From: Sphingobacterium faecale
Lineage (GTDB): Bacteria; Bacteroidota; Bacteroidia; Sphingobacteriales; Sphingobacteriaceae
Direction of reading: 5' to 3'
Length of the DNA: 64,000 bases
Assembly: GCF_016746095.1 (NCBI RefSeq)
Contig: NZ_JAERTY010000013.1
Coordinates: 104,299-168,298, forward strand
The notes beneath the pieces are model-generated. The model ran no database searches. It was given only the letters and a program-made list of their open reading frames with translations, and had not been told where the DNA came from. Each line of letters starts with the position of its first letter. Positions within the stretch are counted from its first letter, which is position 1. The position numbers were made by a program, and so were the translations under genes. Shown piece after piece: positions 7,882 to 18,325 of this stretch.

Positions 7882-10800
7882 ATGCAACTGTTGTTTATTA
7901 GATTTTATTATGCCACAGCATGGCTAAATCCAAATCGATGGCGTACTTTCAGTCCGTTTTTATGGAGACTGTTCGGTTTATTTTTGTTGTTCTCAGGTCA
8001 TGCGTTTGGGCAGGAGATCAATATAAAAAACAGCCCACTGAGTCTCAAGCAGGTATTTGATGAAATACGTGAACAGACGGGCTTTAAAGTCCTAGCCAAT
8101 CAAAATCTCTTCTTGGAGGTACCCCAGGTACGGGTACCTACCGAGCGGATGTCTCTCCTTGATTTTTTAGAAGCATTGTCTAAGACCGCTCCTTTACAAT
8201 TCAGTGTACATGAGAAGAATGTGACTTTTACCTATACAGCGACTAAGCGTAAGGCTGTGGAGAATTCTAGTTTCGTAATACCCAAAAGGCAGGAAAATGA
8301 TACGGTAAAAGGGATGTTGTTGAATAATAGCTATCAACCTATAGTAGGAGCGAGTATTAGTGTGGTGGGTAAGCTCAAGGGGACAACTTCCAATAACAAA
8401 GGCGAGTTCCAATTATTGGTCAAGGATGGTGAGTCTATCGATATCACTATGATGGGCTTAGAATCTGCTCGTTTGGTACGCAGGGGAGGTGCTGTGCAGT
8501 TGGTGAGGAAAGAGAGAAAAGATAGTCTGGATGTCACCAATGTACAAGAAGCTGTTTTGCTGAATTCCTTAAAAGGAGCGATGGCTTTACTTCTTCCGCT
8601 GAGCACCTCGTCCTTGGACGAAGTGCAGGTTATTGCCTATGGTCGACAGTCGAGGCGCTATAGTACAGGTAACGTGGTAATGATAGGAGCAGAGGAAATA
8701 GAAAAGCAACCTGTGATGAATCCCTTGTTGGCATTGCAGGGGCGGGTTGCTGGACTCATTATTCAACCCACTTCTACACATTCCAGTGCACCCATCAAAG
8801 TCGAGCTCCGCGGTAAGAAAAGCCTTAACCCCAATGCACTTACCGAACCCCTGTATATAGTTGATGGTGTGCCTATCAATGTGCTGGCGGCGCCTAGGAC
8901 ATGGTCTTATAGTCAAGGAGTTTCCCCCGGCCTAATTCAGGATGGAATGTCTATGACAGATGGGCAGAGCCCTTTATTCCATATCAATCCCAAGGATATC
9001 GAAAGTATTTCGGTGTTGAAGGATGGCGATGCCACCGCAATCTATGGATCTAGAGCAGCTAATGGGGTTATTCTTATTACGACTAAAAAGGGACAGGTAG
9101 GAGAGCCGCGACTTAATGTTAATATTACACATGGCTCTATCACCGTTTCAAAATTCCCGAGACTGTTATCTCTACATCAATATCTAGAAGTGCGACGAGA
9201 AGCCCTGGTGAATGACGGTATTATTCCCACCCCCGAAAATGCTCCCGATTTAACTGTTTGGGACTCTTCTAGATCTGAAGATTGGATGAGACGATTATCC
9301 AATGAAGGTTACCAGAGTGAATTGAGTCTCGGCATTAATGGGGGAGATCAGCGCACGACCTACCGTCTGAATGGTAATTTTACTAAGAATAAAGACTTGT
9401 ATAATTACAAAGGTGGAAATCAGATAGGTAATATTTCACTGGATTTAATGAATAATGCGTATAACAATAGATTGACCACCAATCTAAGTGTTAAGTATTC
9501 AAAAAGTAAAACCGATGCTATTGTTGCTTTCCAGGATGAAGCATTGCAAGCACCTAATGCCCCCGCTGTATTTGATGACTCTGGCAATCTCAATTTTTCG
9601 GAATGGAATCATTTGGGGCTCCCTGGTTATGAACATCCTTTTGGATACCTCTTGCGGCCTAATATAATTAATACAGACAATCTAATGGCCTCATTGAATT
9701 TTAATGTTAATATTCTAAAGGGGCTTGATTTAGAGCTTTTAACTAGTTACAATGATTCTAAGGCTAAAAGCAATATTTTAAATCCTCATGCTTCAAGAGA
9801 CCCTCAGTCTTACCCGTTGTCATTATCTTTCTTTAATAAGACAGATGTTAAGGGCGTAATGATCGAACCCAAAATCTCTTATAGAACGTATTTTTTAGGA
9901 GGTAATCTGAATACATTATTGGGGACCAGTTATCAGGCTAGCTCTACCGATGTCGAGACTTTAGGGGGATATTTTGAATCGGATGATATGATGCATAGTA
10001 TCAATAATGCGTTTCTGAAAGACATCACCACGCAGTTTTCTGAATATAGGTATGCGTCGGTATTTGTACGCTTAAATTACCAATGGCAGAATAGATATAT
10101 CCTAAATCTTAACGGTCGTAGAGATGGATCTTCACGTTTTGCTCCAGGAAAGCAGTTTGGTCTTTTCGGTTCCGTGGGACTGGCATGGTTGATGTCTGAA
10201 GAGAAATGGTTGCAGAATAGATTACCTATTTGGGTCACCCTTATCAAATTAAGAGGGAGCCATGCTTTGACAGGAACTGACAATGTGGGTGATTATAGGT
10301 ATTTGAGCCTGTACTCTACTACTGGTCACAATAATTATACTCCATTTCACCCTTATGATGGCATGCAACCATATGTACCCAATGGACCATTTGATATGCA
10401 GTATCGTTGGGAATCATCAAAATCTTCTGAAATCGCTTTAGATCTAGGTTTCCTGGATGACCGGATTAATTTTAATACTGCCCTTTCTGAAATCAGATCA
10501 GGGTCTCAGCTGACAGATATTCCGATCCCTGTATATACTGGTTTCTCGAGTGTTACCACTAATTGGGCTGCTGATATTCAGAACAAAACTTTGGAATTTA
10601 CACTACAGGCGAGTGCTATTAAAAAGTCAGACTGGACGTTGAATATTAATTTAAATTGGGCAAAAAACATTAATAAGTTGATTTCCTATCCAGGTTTGGA
10701 GGATTCTCCTTATGCGAATATTTATAGTATAGGCCGATCTACCAATACCCGTTATGATTTAAATTATATAGGGGTAGATCCATTGACCGGTAAATATGCT

Positions 10801-11343
10801 GCAGAAGATTATAACGGCGATGGTTTTGTTACAGTAAATTTGTCAAAAAAGCCAGGTATAGATGACGATCGTTATTTAGCCTTTGATATGAACCCCCGGT
10901 ATGCTGGAGGGTTCGGATTTAATCTGTATTGGAAGTCCTTAGGTCTATCTTCCCAATTTTCATACTCTAGACAATTGGGAAATAATCCCGTGCTTGCTTT
11001 GAGATATGGCATTCTGAAGAATGCTATATATTCCAAGGGACTTTTAGAAGACCATTGGCGGTATCCCGGAGATCAAGCCACCTTTGCCAAGTTTACGACA
11101 GAAACCTTAGAAATTCCTACAACACCTGTTGATGCCTCGTTCTTATCGTGGAATAATATTTCTGTTTCTTACAGTTTGGGAGATCAGATATTGAAAAAAA
11201 TACGGGTAAAAAATTTGAGTCTTGCTCTAAATGTTCAAAACTTGTATAAGTGGACGGCATATGTCGCCGAACCAGAAATAAAGCAAGGATCCCTTATTCC
11301 TATTCCTCGGACTTTTGTGGGAAGTTTAAATATTGGGTTTTAA
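7882..11343 (+). CDS. SusC/RagA TonB-dependent outer-membrane receptor with STN domain
   Basis: A protein of 1153 residues from the ATG at 7882. An earlier ATG at 7843 lies inside fecR and is rejected. A long N-terminus with a hydrophobic stretch 'LFGLFLLFSGHAFGQ' is the signal peptide. An STN (secretin/TonB N-terminal) domain follows at about 33-100 ('SLKQVFDEIREQTGFKVL'), then a CarboxypepD-reg-like domain ('GMLLNNSYQPIVGASISVVG'). The plug has 'DEVQVIAYGRQSRR', 'PLYIVDGVPIN' and 'IESISVLKDGDATAIYGSRA', and the remainder is the 22-stranded barrel ending 'FVGSLNIGF'. It imports a ligand across the outer membrane with SusD and signals through FecR. The substrate is not deducible, although its partners downstream are unusual (ABC, MutS-like, S41). 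Confidence 0.95.
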   Translation: MQLLFIRFYYATAWLNPNRWRTFSPFLWRLFGLFLLFSGHAFGQEINIKNSPLSLKQVFDEIREQTGFKVLANQNLFLEVPQVRVPTERMSLLDFLEALSKTAPLQFSVHEKNVTFTYTATKRKAVENSSFVIPKRQENDTVKGMLLNNSYQPIVGASISVVGKLKGTTSNNKGEFQLLVKDGESIDITMMGLESARLVRRGGAVQLVRKERKDSLDVTNVQEAVLLNSLKGAMALLLPLSTSSLDEVQVIAYGRQSRRYSTGNVVMIGAEEIEKQPVMNPLLALQGRVAGLIIQPTSTHSSAPIKVELRGKKSLNPNALTEPLYIVDGVPINVLAAPRTWSYSQGVSPGLIQDGMSMTDGQSPLFHINPKDIESISVLKDGDATAIYGSRAANGVILITTKKGQVGEPRLNVNITHGSITVSKFPRLLSLHQYLEVRREALVNDGIIPTPENAPDLTVWDSSRSEDWMRRLSNEGYQSELSLGINGGDQRTTYRLNGNFTKNKDLYNYKGGNQIGNISLDLMNNAYNNRLTTNLSVKYSKSKTDAIVAFQDEALQAPNAPAVFDDSGNLNFSEWNHLGLPGYEHPFGYLLRPNIINTDNLMASLNFNVNILKGLDLELLTSYNDSKAKSNILNPHASRDPQSYPLSLSFFNKTDVKGVMIEPKISYRTYFLGGNLNTLLGTSYQASSTDVETLGGYFESDDMMHSINNAFLKDITTQFSEYRYASVFVRLNYQWQNRYILNLNGRRDGSSRFAPGKQFGLFGSVGLAWLMSEEKWLQNRLPIWVTLIKLRGSHALTGTDNVGDYRYLSLYSTTGHNNYTPFHPYDGMQPYVPNGPFDMQYRWESSKSSEIALDLGFLDDRINFNTALSEIRSGSQLTDIPIPVYTGFSSVTTNWAADIQNKTLEFTLQASAIKKSDWTLNINLNWAKNINKLISYPGLEDSPYANIYSIGRSTNTRYDLNYIGVDPLTGKYAAEDYNGDGFVTVNLSKKPGIDDDRYLAFDMNPRYAGGFGFNLYWKSLGLSSQFSYSRQLGNNPVLALRYGILKNAIYSKGLLEDHWRYPGDQATFAKFTTETLEIPTTPVDASFLSWNNISVSYSLGDQILKKIRVKNLSLALNVQNLYKWTAYVAEPEIKQGSLIPIPRTFVGSLNIGF

Positions 11344-11501
11344 AATATCAGTTATGAAATACTCATGTTGAGCAAAGCACAAAAAACCATGAGCATTCCA
11401 TTCCGATTAATTGGAACAAGGTAATGACAGATAAGGAGCAAACGTGCTTGCGAGCTCATTTATATAGACGATACCAAACACACATGAATAATTATACACA
11501 T

Positions 11502-12974
11502 ATGAGAAAAGTCAACCTAATAACAGTAGTTGGTCTGATCGTAACAACCTCTCTTTACAGTTGTACAAAGTGGTTGGTGATTGACGAACCGAAGGATGCA
11601 ATAGCGCAAGTGAAAATGTTTGCGACAGAAAAACAAGCTGAAAATGCATTGATGGGGATATACAATTATTTGATCCACGGCACTTCGGGATCTTCTATTG
11701 CATCGAATGTTTTTTCCGGTGGACTATCCACCATAGCAGGATCTAGCTCTTCTTATGAATTAATTCCATCAGATGTGGGTTCTGGTGGGATGCCGGTATT
11801 GTGGCAGCTAAATAAAGAAAAATCAGCTGCGCTATGGACATCAGCCTATCAAGCGATTTTTTTGGCTAATGCAACCATAGAGGGAATCTCGAAATCTCAG
11901 TCCAATGAACTGAGAGATAGTGTAAAGCGACAATTTATTGCGGAGGCTAAATTTTGGAGAGCGTTTTCACATTTATATCTTATTCAATTCTTTGGCGATG
12001 TTCCGTTAGTCTTAACCAGTGATTTTAATCAGACACGAACTTATAGACGAACACCACAGGATCAGGTTTACCATCAGATTTTAATTGATTTACAGGAAGC
12101 CGAGCACGATTTACCCAGGACATTCGCTGCAGGTTCGGGTCAGCGTGTTCGAGTTAATGCTTGGGCTGCTACAGCCTTGCTAGCCCGAGTTTATCTGTAT
12201 ATCCGCGATTATACGACAGCGATTTCTAAGGCAACTGAAGTCATAACGGCAACACATTTATTTAATATGCCTAAACTTTCCGACTCATTTCTGGCTAATA
12301 GTCATGAGGCTATCTTACAACTATTGCCCACTAATATGTATAGTGATCTGCTTAATGCTACACCCGAGGGCTATACCTTTTTACCTTCTCCTTTAAATAC
12401 CGGAAATATCTATTATCGTCTTTCTGATCATTTGTTGGAGGCTTTTGAGCTTGGTGATCAGCGTCAGGAACAATGGATAGGCCTTACAGACCGTACAGCT
12501 TCACAACTGCCATCTCCCACATCAGTTCACTTTCCTTTTAAGTACAAACAGGGGATATACAACGGTGCGCTAGGAGCACCTTCTCCCGAATACTATACGG
12601 TATTACGACTTGCTGAGATGTATTTAATCCGTGCCGAAGCAGCACTGATTGATCCCAGTGGGGATATTTCTGCAGCACGTGCAGATTTAAATAAAATTCG
12701 TAGCCGCGCCGGTTTAACCGATCTGCCATTAACATTAGATCGGCAGGAATTGATTGCATCTCTCTGGCAGGAGCGCCAAGTTGAGTTCTTTGTTGAATGG
12801 GGACATTATTGGATAGATATATGTCGGAATGGGAGTGCGCGACATATCCTTTCTAACGTCTCGGTAAATACGCCATGGTTGGGGGATTGGCAACTTCTAT
12901 ATCCTATTCCTGAGGATGAAATCAAAAACAATAAAAACATAATTCAAAATGAAGGCTATGATCAGGTTCGTTAA
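11502..12974 (+). CDS. SusD/RagB-family outer-membrane lipoprotein
   Basis: A protein of 490 residues from ATG 11502, chosen because it gives a clean lipoprotein signal (RKVNLITVVGLIVTTSLYSC). In-frame ATGs at 11424 and 11484 would only add a charged tail. The SusD TPR-like region has 'QFIAEAKFWRAFSHLYLIQFFGDVPLV' and 'AATALLARVYLY'. The C-terminal 'ERQVEFFVEWGHYWIDICRNG' and 'WQLLYPIPEDEI' close the fold. It binds the ligand of the SusC encoded 158 bases upstream. Its last 26 bases overlap the next gene, implying translational coupling with the DUF4397-like lipoprotein. Confidence 0.93.
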   Translation: MRKVNLITVVGLIVTTSLYSCTKWLVIDEPKDAIAQVKMFATEKQAENALMGIYNYLIHGTSGSSIASNVFSGGLSTIAGSSSSYELIPSDVGSGGMPVLWQLNKEKSAALWTSAYQAIFLANATIEGISKSQSNELRDSVKRQFIAEAKFWRAFSHLYLIQFFGDVPLVLTSDFNQTRTYRRTPQDQVYHQILIDLQEAEHDLPRTFAAGSGQRVRVNAWAATALLARVYLYIRDYTTAISKATEVITATHLFNMPKLSDSFLANSHEAILQLLPTNMYSDLLNATPEGYTFLPSPLNTGNIYYRLSDHLLEAFELGDQRQEQWIGLTDRTASQLPSPTSVHFPFKYKQGIYNGALGAPSPEYYTVLRLAEMYLIRAEAALIDPSGDISAARADLNKIRSRAGLTDLPLTLDRQELIASLWQERQVEFFVEWGHYWIDICRNGSARHILSNVSVNTPWLGDWQLLYPIPEDEIKNNKNIIQNEGYDQVR

Positions 12975-13719
12975 CAGTCGCTGTAATATATTAGTTTTGC
13001 TCGGCTTATTCTGTCTTTTCTCTTGTAAGGAGGAAGAAAAATCCCCCCAACAGATAAGTTCCCTAACCCTTGTACATGCGGTCGTCAACGCAGGTACCCT
13101 TAAGACTAATTTTAAAGGTCGGGAACCTATCCGATACACGACTGCCAATGGGGTCAACTACGGCATTTGGAACACTGGGTCAGGCCAGTATACGATCAGT
13201 TCTAAAAATAAACAATTGGGGCTTTTTCATGTTCCGGATACTTTGGTCGATAGTAAGCCGTTTTTTTTAATACCGCTAGAAGTCGGCTACTCACCGTTAC
13301 AGACTCTTTTTCTAACCGGGACATTACAGAACCCGGAATATAGACTGGTAAACGAACAATTGCCCCGATTATCCCCTGCGGATAGTATTGTAGGCGTAAG
13401 GTTCGTTCATCTAGCGCCGGACCAGCCGGCTGTGAACATCTATCTCAGGGGAGCGGTTTTGCAAGAGAAAATAGGGTACAGGGATAATGTTACAAATAAT
13501 TTTCATCTGCTCTCTGCTAAGAAAAGCCAACCCGAGTATGTCTTTGAATTTAGAGATGCGACTACGGACGAATTATTGAATGAGTATCGGTTTGATCCTT
13601 CTGATGAATCTCTTGATCGGAATATCTACCGCAATCGTTGCATCAGTTTGGTGTTAACAGGGGGGCCGCACAAGTTGACAAGTCCTCAGTTTTCTACGAT
13701 TTTAGTACACCACTTTTAA
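12949..13719 (+). CDS. DUF4397-like lipoprotein
   Basis: A protein of 256 residues. It overlaps susD by 26 bases if the ATG at 12949 is used; an ATG at 12958 would also leave a good signal peptide. The lipobox is LFSC followed by KEEE. Two stretches resemble the repeated DUF4397 beta domain: 'LTLVHAVVNAGTLKTNF' and, about residue 144 on, 'GVRFVHLAPDQPAVNIYLRG'. DUF4397 proteins are surface-exposed Ig-like lipoproteins of unknown role in Bacteroidota. Tight coupling to SusD suggests an accessory surface protein of the same complex. It is followed 18 bases later by the ABC ATPase. Confidence 0.7.
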   Translation: MKAMIRFVNSRCNILVLLGLFCLFSCKEEEKSPQQISSLTLVHAVVNAGTLKTNFKGREPIRYTTANGVNYGIWNTGSGQYTISSKNKQLGLFHVPDTLVDSKPFFLIPLEVGYSPLQTLFLTGTLQNPEYRLVNEQLPRLSPADSIVGVRFVHLAPDQPAVNIYLRGAVLQEKIGYRDNVTNNFHLLSAKKSQPEYVFEFRDATTDELLNEYRFDPSDESLDRNIYRNRCISLVLTGGPHKLTSPQFSTILVHHF

Positions 13720-13737
13720 ATAACTATAAACTACGAT

Positions 13738-14655
13738 ATGAGTATTTTAATAACAGAAAACCTGTCCCATAAATATGGGGCAGGCTGGGCTATCCGTGAC
13801 ATTAATATCGATATTCCACAAAAAGGAGCTTATGGACTACTAGGGGCTAACGGCGCCGGTAAATCCACTCTGATGAATATTATATGTGGTGCACTCAAGC
13901 CGACCGATGGACGTGTAATAGTCAATGGGATAGATCTAAGAAAGGAACCACAGCGTGCCAAGACCTCGATAGGTTTCCTACCCCAAATACTTCCTTTGTA
14001 CTTAGATCTTAGTGTAGAAGAGTATCTACGCTACACAGCTAGTCTGCGACTCGTGGATAAGAAAAATATAGATAGAGCTGTAGAAGAAGTGCTAGAACGT
14101 TGTCAGATTACGCATTTTAGACGACGTCTTTTAAAAAATCTATCTGGAGGATACCGGCAGCGAGTTGGTATTGCGCAAGCGATCATCCATAAGCCACTGT
14201 TGGTGGTGATGGACGAGCCTACTAATGGTCTGGATCCGAATCAATTGATAGAAACGCGTAGACTCATACAGGAAGTAGCAGAGCAAAGCCTCGTACTTTT
14301 GTCTTCCCATATTCTAACAGAAATAGGTCAACTGTGTCAAGAAATCATTCTCATTGATAAAGGAGAACTTTTGTTTTCCGACAGTGCATCAGCCTTTCAA
14401 CAGCAGGTCCAATCTACCTATTTACAGGTTATATTTGATAATCCGCCCCCTATCGAACAGCTTAGTCAGCTAGTTGGAGTTAATGCAGTAGATATGGAAT
14501 CAAAAGGTAGTTATAGAATATCCTACGACAATCTGGACATGCTGACACAGCAATTATTAGAACTATCGATACAAAAGGGCTGGAAGTTGAAGACCATAAG
14601 ACCAGTCGAGAATAGTATGGATGAAGTATTTAAGGAATTAACCAATAAAAGATAA
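13738..14655 (+). CDS. ABC transporter ATP-binding protein (GldA/CcmA-like)
   Basis: A protein of 305 residues. Walker A is GANGAGKST at residues 36-44, a Q-loop lies in 'IGFLPQILPLYLDLSVEEYL', the ABC signature LSGGYRQ is at 135-141 and Walker B LLVVMDEPT at 154-162. The switch His is in 'VLLSSHILTE'. This is the ABC-2/gliding-motility type that works with permeases of the GldF class. It lies 6 bases upstream of just such a permease, so the two form one transporter. The ATPase is cytoplasmic and bound to the inner face of the membrane. The class call is firm; the transported substrate is unknown. Confidence 0.93.
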   Translation: MSILITENLSHKYGAGWAIRDINIDIPQKGAYGLLGANGAGKSTLMNIICGALKPTDGRVIVNGIDLRKEPQRAKTSIGFLPQILPLYLDLSVEEYLRYTASLRLVDKKNIDRAVEEVLERCQITHFRRRLLKNLSGGYRQRVGIAQAIIHKPLLVVMDEPTNGLDPNQLIETRRLIQEVAEQSLVLLSSHILTEIGQLCQEIILIDKGELLFSDSASAFQQQVQSTYLQVIFDNPPPIEQLSQLVGVNAVDMESKGSYRISYDNLDMLTQQLLELSIQKGWKLKTIRPVENSMDEVFKELTNKR

Positions 14656-14661
14656 AACACA

Positions 14662-17019
14662 ATGAAACTGATCCTTCGAATTGCAAAAGAAGAGTTGAGA
14701 CAATTATTCTTTTCACCAATAGCATGGTTTTTACTAATTGCTTTTATCCCTCTATGCTCCTTTTCATATTATATGATTGTAGAAGCTTTGAGCACGTGGC
14801 AGGACACATTGTTGGCAAATGATACTTCATTTACTGGTTTTCATGCAGGTTTGTCAAAAACAATTTTTACAGAATCGCTCTATCCGAGGGTTTTCCAACA
14901 TTTATATCTTTTTTTTCCACTTCTGACGATGTCCATTATCAGTAAAGAAGAGGGAGCTGGTACTATTCGTTTATTACAATCATCTCCGTTGAAAATGAGT
15001 GAAATATTGTTGGGCAAGTATCTTTCTTTATTGACTTTTACTTTGATCCTAATCCTTATTGTTGGTGGTTTCGTTATTTGTGGGACACTTTCAATTTCGA
15101 ATGTGGATCTAGGGTATTTGCTACCCAGTCTCCTAGCCATGTTTTTGATGTCGGCCTGCTATATTGCGATAGGGATGTATTTCAGTAGTCTTACAGTATA
15201 TCCGGTTATTTCGGCTCTGGCCACTTTCCTCACTTTATTCGTGTTGGGGAATATTTCATCCCTATGGCAACAGTATGATTTTTTCAGAGAGTTAACGTTC
15301 TTCTTGTCGATTTCTGGACGAGCCGAGAAAATGGTATTGGGTCTGATCACATCTTATGATCTAATCTATTATCTTTCGATTTGTATATTGTTCTTATCGC
15401 TTACTTGGCTTCGCATGCAACGGTCCATCGAATCCAGACCTTGGTCTATTTCACTTTTGAAACATATTGCTATCATCTTCCCTATATTGGTCATTGGTTA
15501 CCTCTCTATGAGGCCTGCTCTTCGTTATTATATAGATACCACAGCCAATAAGGATAATACCATTAAAACAACAAGTCAAAAGATTTTGGCTGACTTTCGT
15601 GAGGAGGAGCCACTGAAAGTGACATTTTATGTCAATCTTTTGAGCCCCGTCTATGATCGTGCATCCCCTGCTAATAGAAATGAATATGTTTGGAGTTTTT
15701 GGGAACGATACGTTCGTTTCAAACCTGATATTCAATTTGACTATATATACTATTATGATGTTAAAGATGGGGATAATACACTTTTTAACACTTACAAAAA
15801 CAAGACTTTAGAGGAAATAGCTGAGCTTCAGATGGAAGGCCGGGGTAATAAGTCTGGTATTAGAGGCTTTGTAACTCCGGACTCTATTCGTAGTCTAGGC
15901 GATTATCAGGAGGAGTATGGTATGCCCTTTATTAAATTGGAGTATGGGGAGCGATCCACTATTATACGAACCTTTTCAGATCCGGATTTTTGGCCGGATG
16001 AAATGCAGGTATCCTCAGCTTTTAGAAGGCTGCAAAGACAACAGCCCCCGAAGGCGCTTTTTGCTACTGGTAATTTAGAGCGAAATGTTTATAAGAAAGG
16101 AGAAAGGGAATATTACGGACATACTATTGATCGTACGTTGCGTACTTCGCTGATTAATCTAGCTTTCGATGTTGATTCTATCAATTTGGATGTCCAAGAG
16201 ATACCAGAGGGGACAGATATGTTAATTGTAGCGGATCCTAAGACAAGATTAAGTGGTGCCAAGATCGATAAAATAAAGAAGTTTGCAGATCAGGGAGGTA
16301 ATATCAGTATTTTTGGTGAGCCTGATAAGCAGATGATCCTCAATCCTTTACTTGATACGTTGAATACAGGTGTATCCTTACTATCTGGTCGTTTGATCGA
16401 GGTTACTTATGATGAGATGGCCGACCATATTTGGCCGTTTAGTATTCCCGAAACTATTAGCTCACTTGCTCCTGATTATTTTTCTTCACTGATAGAAAAG
16501 ATAGGTGATGAGATGAAGATTGATAGTGCAGCGTTGTATCGTAAATTGGTGGGTGCTACAGCCATTACTTATGATCAACACAAATCTCTTTATACCATAG
16601 AACCTTTGTCCCAAACACAAGCTCAGCGTAATACCTTCCTGAAACAGGGGAGGGTAGTTCTCGATTCCGTACCGCCATTATTTGAGCCTGATCGAGGAGA
16701 TATTCTGCAACCCAACTTTGATGTTTGGTTAAAGTTGATTAGAGAGACTAATGGTAATGTACAGCGTATTTCTATTCACGGGGATGCCGACGTAGGTAGC
16801 ACGATGCGTTCTCGCCCAATGGAAGATTTGTTGCCGATTTACAGTTGGATGACAGACAATCTGTTTCCCGTCGTTATCCGTGAAGCGAAACGTGAAGACA
16901 TCTTTCTCAAATTGACGGCTGCAACAGCCGGTATCCAAAAGACCGTGATGTTATACATACTTCCTGGTTTACTATTACTTTTTTCCATCGTATTTTTAAT
17001 TCGCCGTAATCGCCAATAG
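14662..17019 (+). CDS. ABC-2 permease fused to GldG-like domain
   Basis: A protein of 785 residues. The first about 290 residues form an ABC-2 permease with about six membrane helices ('FFSPIAWFLLIAFIPLCSFS', 'LTFTLILILIVGGFVICG', 'PSLLAMFLMSACYIAIGMYF'), including the 'SKEEGAGTIRLLQSSPL' loop that touches the ATPase. A long periplasmic region (about 300-755) matches the GldG/ABC_transp_aux type: 'LKVTFYVNLLSPVYDRASP', 'PPKALFATGNLERNVYKKGE' and 'TDMLIVADPKTRLSGAKIDKIKKFADQGGNISIFGEPD'. A last helix (about 763-780) and a basic tail end the protein. In gliding bacteria GldF and GldG are separate; here they are fused. It probably powers export or envelope remodelling, not import. Confidence 0.85.
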   Translation: MKLILRIAKEELRQLFFSPIAWFLLIAFIPLCSFSYYMIVEALSTWQDTLLANDTSFTGFHAGLSKTIFTESLYPRVFQHLYLFFPLLTMSIISKEEGAGTIRLLQSSPLKMSEILLGKYLSLLTFTLILILIVGGFVICGTLSISNVDLGYLLPSLLAMFLMSACYIAIGMYFSSLTVYPVISALATFLTLFVLGNISSLWQQYDFFRELTFFLSISGRAEKMVLGLITSYDLIYYLSICILFLSLTWLRMQRSIESRPWSISLLKHIAIIFPILVIGYLSMRPALRYYIDTTANKDNTIKTTSQKILADFREEEPLKVTFYVNLLSPVYDRASPANRNEYVWSFWERYVRFKPDIQFDYIYYYDVKDGDNTLFNTYKNKTLEEIAELQMEGRGNKSGIRGFVTPDSIRSLGDYQEEYGMPFIKLEYGERSTIIRTFSDPDFWPDEMQVSSAFRRLQRQQPPKALFATGNLERNVYKKGEREYYGHTIDRTLRTSLINLAFDVDSINLDVQEIPEGTDMLIVADPKTRLSGAKIDKIKKFADQGGNISIFGEPDKQMILNPLLDTLNTGVSLLSGRLIEVTYDEMADHIWPFSIPETISSLAPDYFSSLIEKIGDEMKIDSAALYRKLVGATAITYDQHKSLYTIEPLSQTQAQRNTFLKQGRVVLDSVPPLFEPDRGDILQPNFDVWLKLIRETNGNVQRISIHGDADVGSTMRSRPMEDLLPIYSWMTDNLFPVVIREAKREDIFLKLTAATAGIQKTVMLYILPGLLLLFSIVFLIRRNRQ

Positions 17020-17020
17020 T

Positions 17021-18325
17021 ATGAAGCCATTATTAGAGATTGATGAACAGAGTCGTGCTGATTTAGGGCTAATGGGGGATTTGAGAAATTCCCCACTATT
17101 CAAACTTTTTGATCATGCCTATACACGTGGTGGTATGCAATATTTGCAACAGTTATTTTTGAATCCATTATCAAGTGAAGAAGAAATCAAAATCCGTATC
17201 CGTATGTTTTCATACCTTTCGGCAATCGATCTTGATTTTCCTTTTCCGTCCCATCTTTTTGATACCTTAGAACGCTATATGCAGCATTCGCAGGCGCAGG
17301 AACAAGAGCGCGAAGCTATATATCTACAGGATAAAGAGATAGAAGATGGAGTATTTGCTATGTTGCACCTGTTACACAAGGTAGAAAGCTTCTTTCATTC
17401 CGATGCTGCAATGAAAGCCGTAGGACTGGAGGAACTTGTCACTTCCGTATTATCGATATTGAGCCTGCCATCACTACAACCGATATTGGGTGTTTCTAAT
17501 AGTAAGGCTTTGTCTTACAGTTCTATCGTTGCCTATGATACCTTATTCCGAAGTATTGCCTGGACCGAGATAAGAACGTTGTTGCAATATCTGTACCGTC
17601 TGGATGCCTATCTAGCGGTTGGAAAAATCGCCTCAAAGCCAGGTTGGACATTACCTACCGTTTTACCGAGAGCGACTGGCGTATTGCGTGCCAATGGACT
17701 ATATTACCCAACAATCAAAGGAGCTGTCGCCAATAGTTTTGAATTTAGTAAAGAAAAACGTTTGCTATTTTTGACTGGAGCCAATATGGCAGGAAAGAGC
17801 ACTTTTCTACGCTCATTGGCACTTGCTCTTTATATAGCCCACCTCGGATTTCCGGTTCCCGCAGATAGTATGGAGTTTTCTGTCCTTGACGGTATATTTA
17901 CGACGATAAACCTCCCTGATGATCTAGGCATGGGGGCCAGTCATTTTTATGTAGAAGTATTGCGGGTCAAGGATGTAGTAGAGAGTCTGCGAGCAGGTAA
18001 ATCCATTTTCGTAATATTCGACGAACTATTCCGAGGTACCAATGTGAAAGACGCGATGGAAGCAACTATTGCTGTCAGTCGGCGTTTTCTTCAATCGGAA
18101 AACAGTCATTTTGTGATATCATCCCATATTGTGGAGGCTGCTGATGCGTTGCGTGAAGAAGGCACAATCGGATTTCAGTTCCTACCTACGAAGATGGAGG
18201 GGCACCATCCGGTCTATACCTATACGTTAGAAGATGGAGTGAGCGATGACCGCCATGGTATGCTTATTATACAAAATGAGCAAATATTAAGTATTCTGGA
18301 GAAAGGAGTAACACATGAAATTTAA
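17021..18325 (+). CDS. MutS-like P-loop ATPase, first of a tandem pair
   Basis: A protein of 434 residues. It has the MutS core (lever/clamp helices, about 20-215) and the ABC-type ATPase domain V: Walker A GANMAGKST at 253-261, 'GMGASHFYVEVLRVKDVV' (signature region) and Walker B IFVIFDELFRGTN at 329-341, then 'FVISSHIVEAADAL'. The mismatch-reading domain I and connector of true MutS are absent, and the protein is half the length of MutS, so ordinary mismatch repair is unlikely. The start lies one base after the permease stop, and its end overlaps the second MutS-like gene by 11 bases. The two may form a heterodimer, as MutS ATPases need two subunits. Cellular role unknown. Confidence 0.85.
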   Translation: MKPLLEIDEQSRADLGLMGDLRNSPLFKLFDHAYTRGGMQYLQQLFLNPLSSEEEIKIRIRMFSYLSAIDLDFPFPSHLFDTLERYMQHSQAQEQEREAIYLQDKEIEDGVFAMLHLLHKVESFFHSDAAMKAVGLEELVTSVLSILSLPSLQPILGVSNSKALSYSSIVAYDTLFRSIAWTEIRTLLQYLYRLDAYLAVGKIASKPGWTLPTVLPRATGVLRANGLYYPTIKGAVANSFEFSKEKRLLFLTGANMAGKSTFLRSLALALYIAHLGFPVPADSMEFSVLDGIFTTINLPDDLGMGASHFYVEVLRVKDVVESLRAGKSIFVIFDELFRGTNVKDAMEATIAVSRRFLQSENSHFVISSHIVEAADALREEGTIGFQFLPTKMEGHHPVYTYTLEDGVSDDRHGMLIIQNEQILSILEKGVTHEI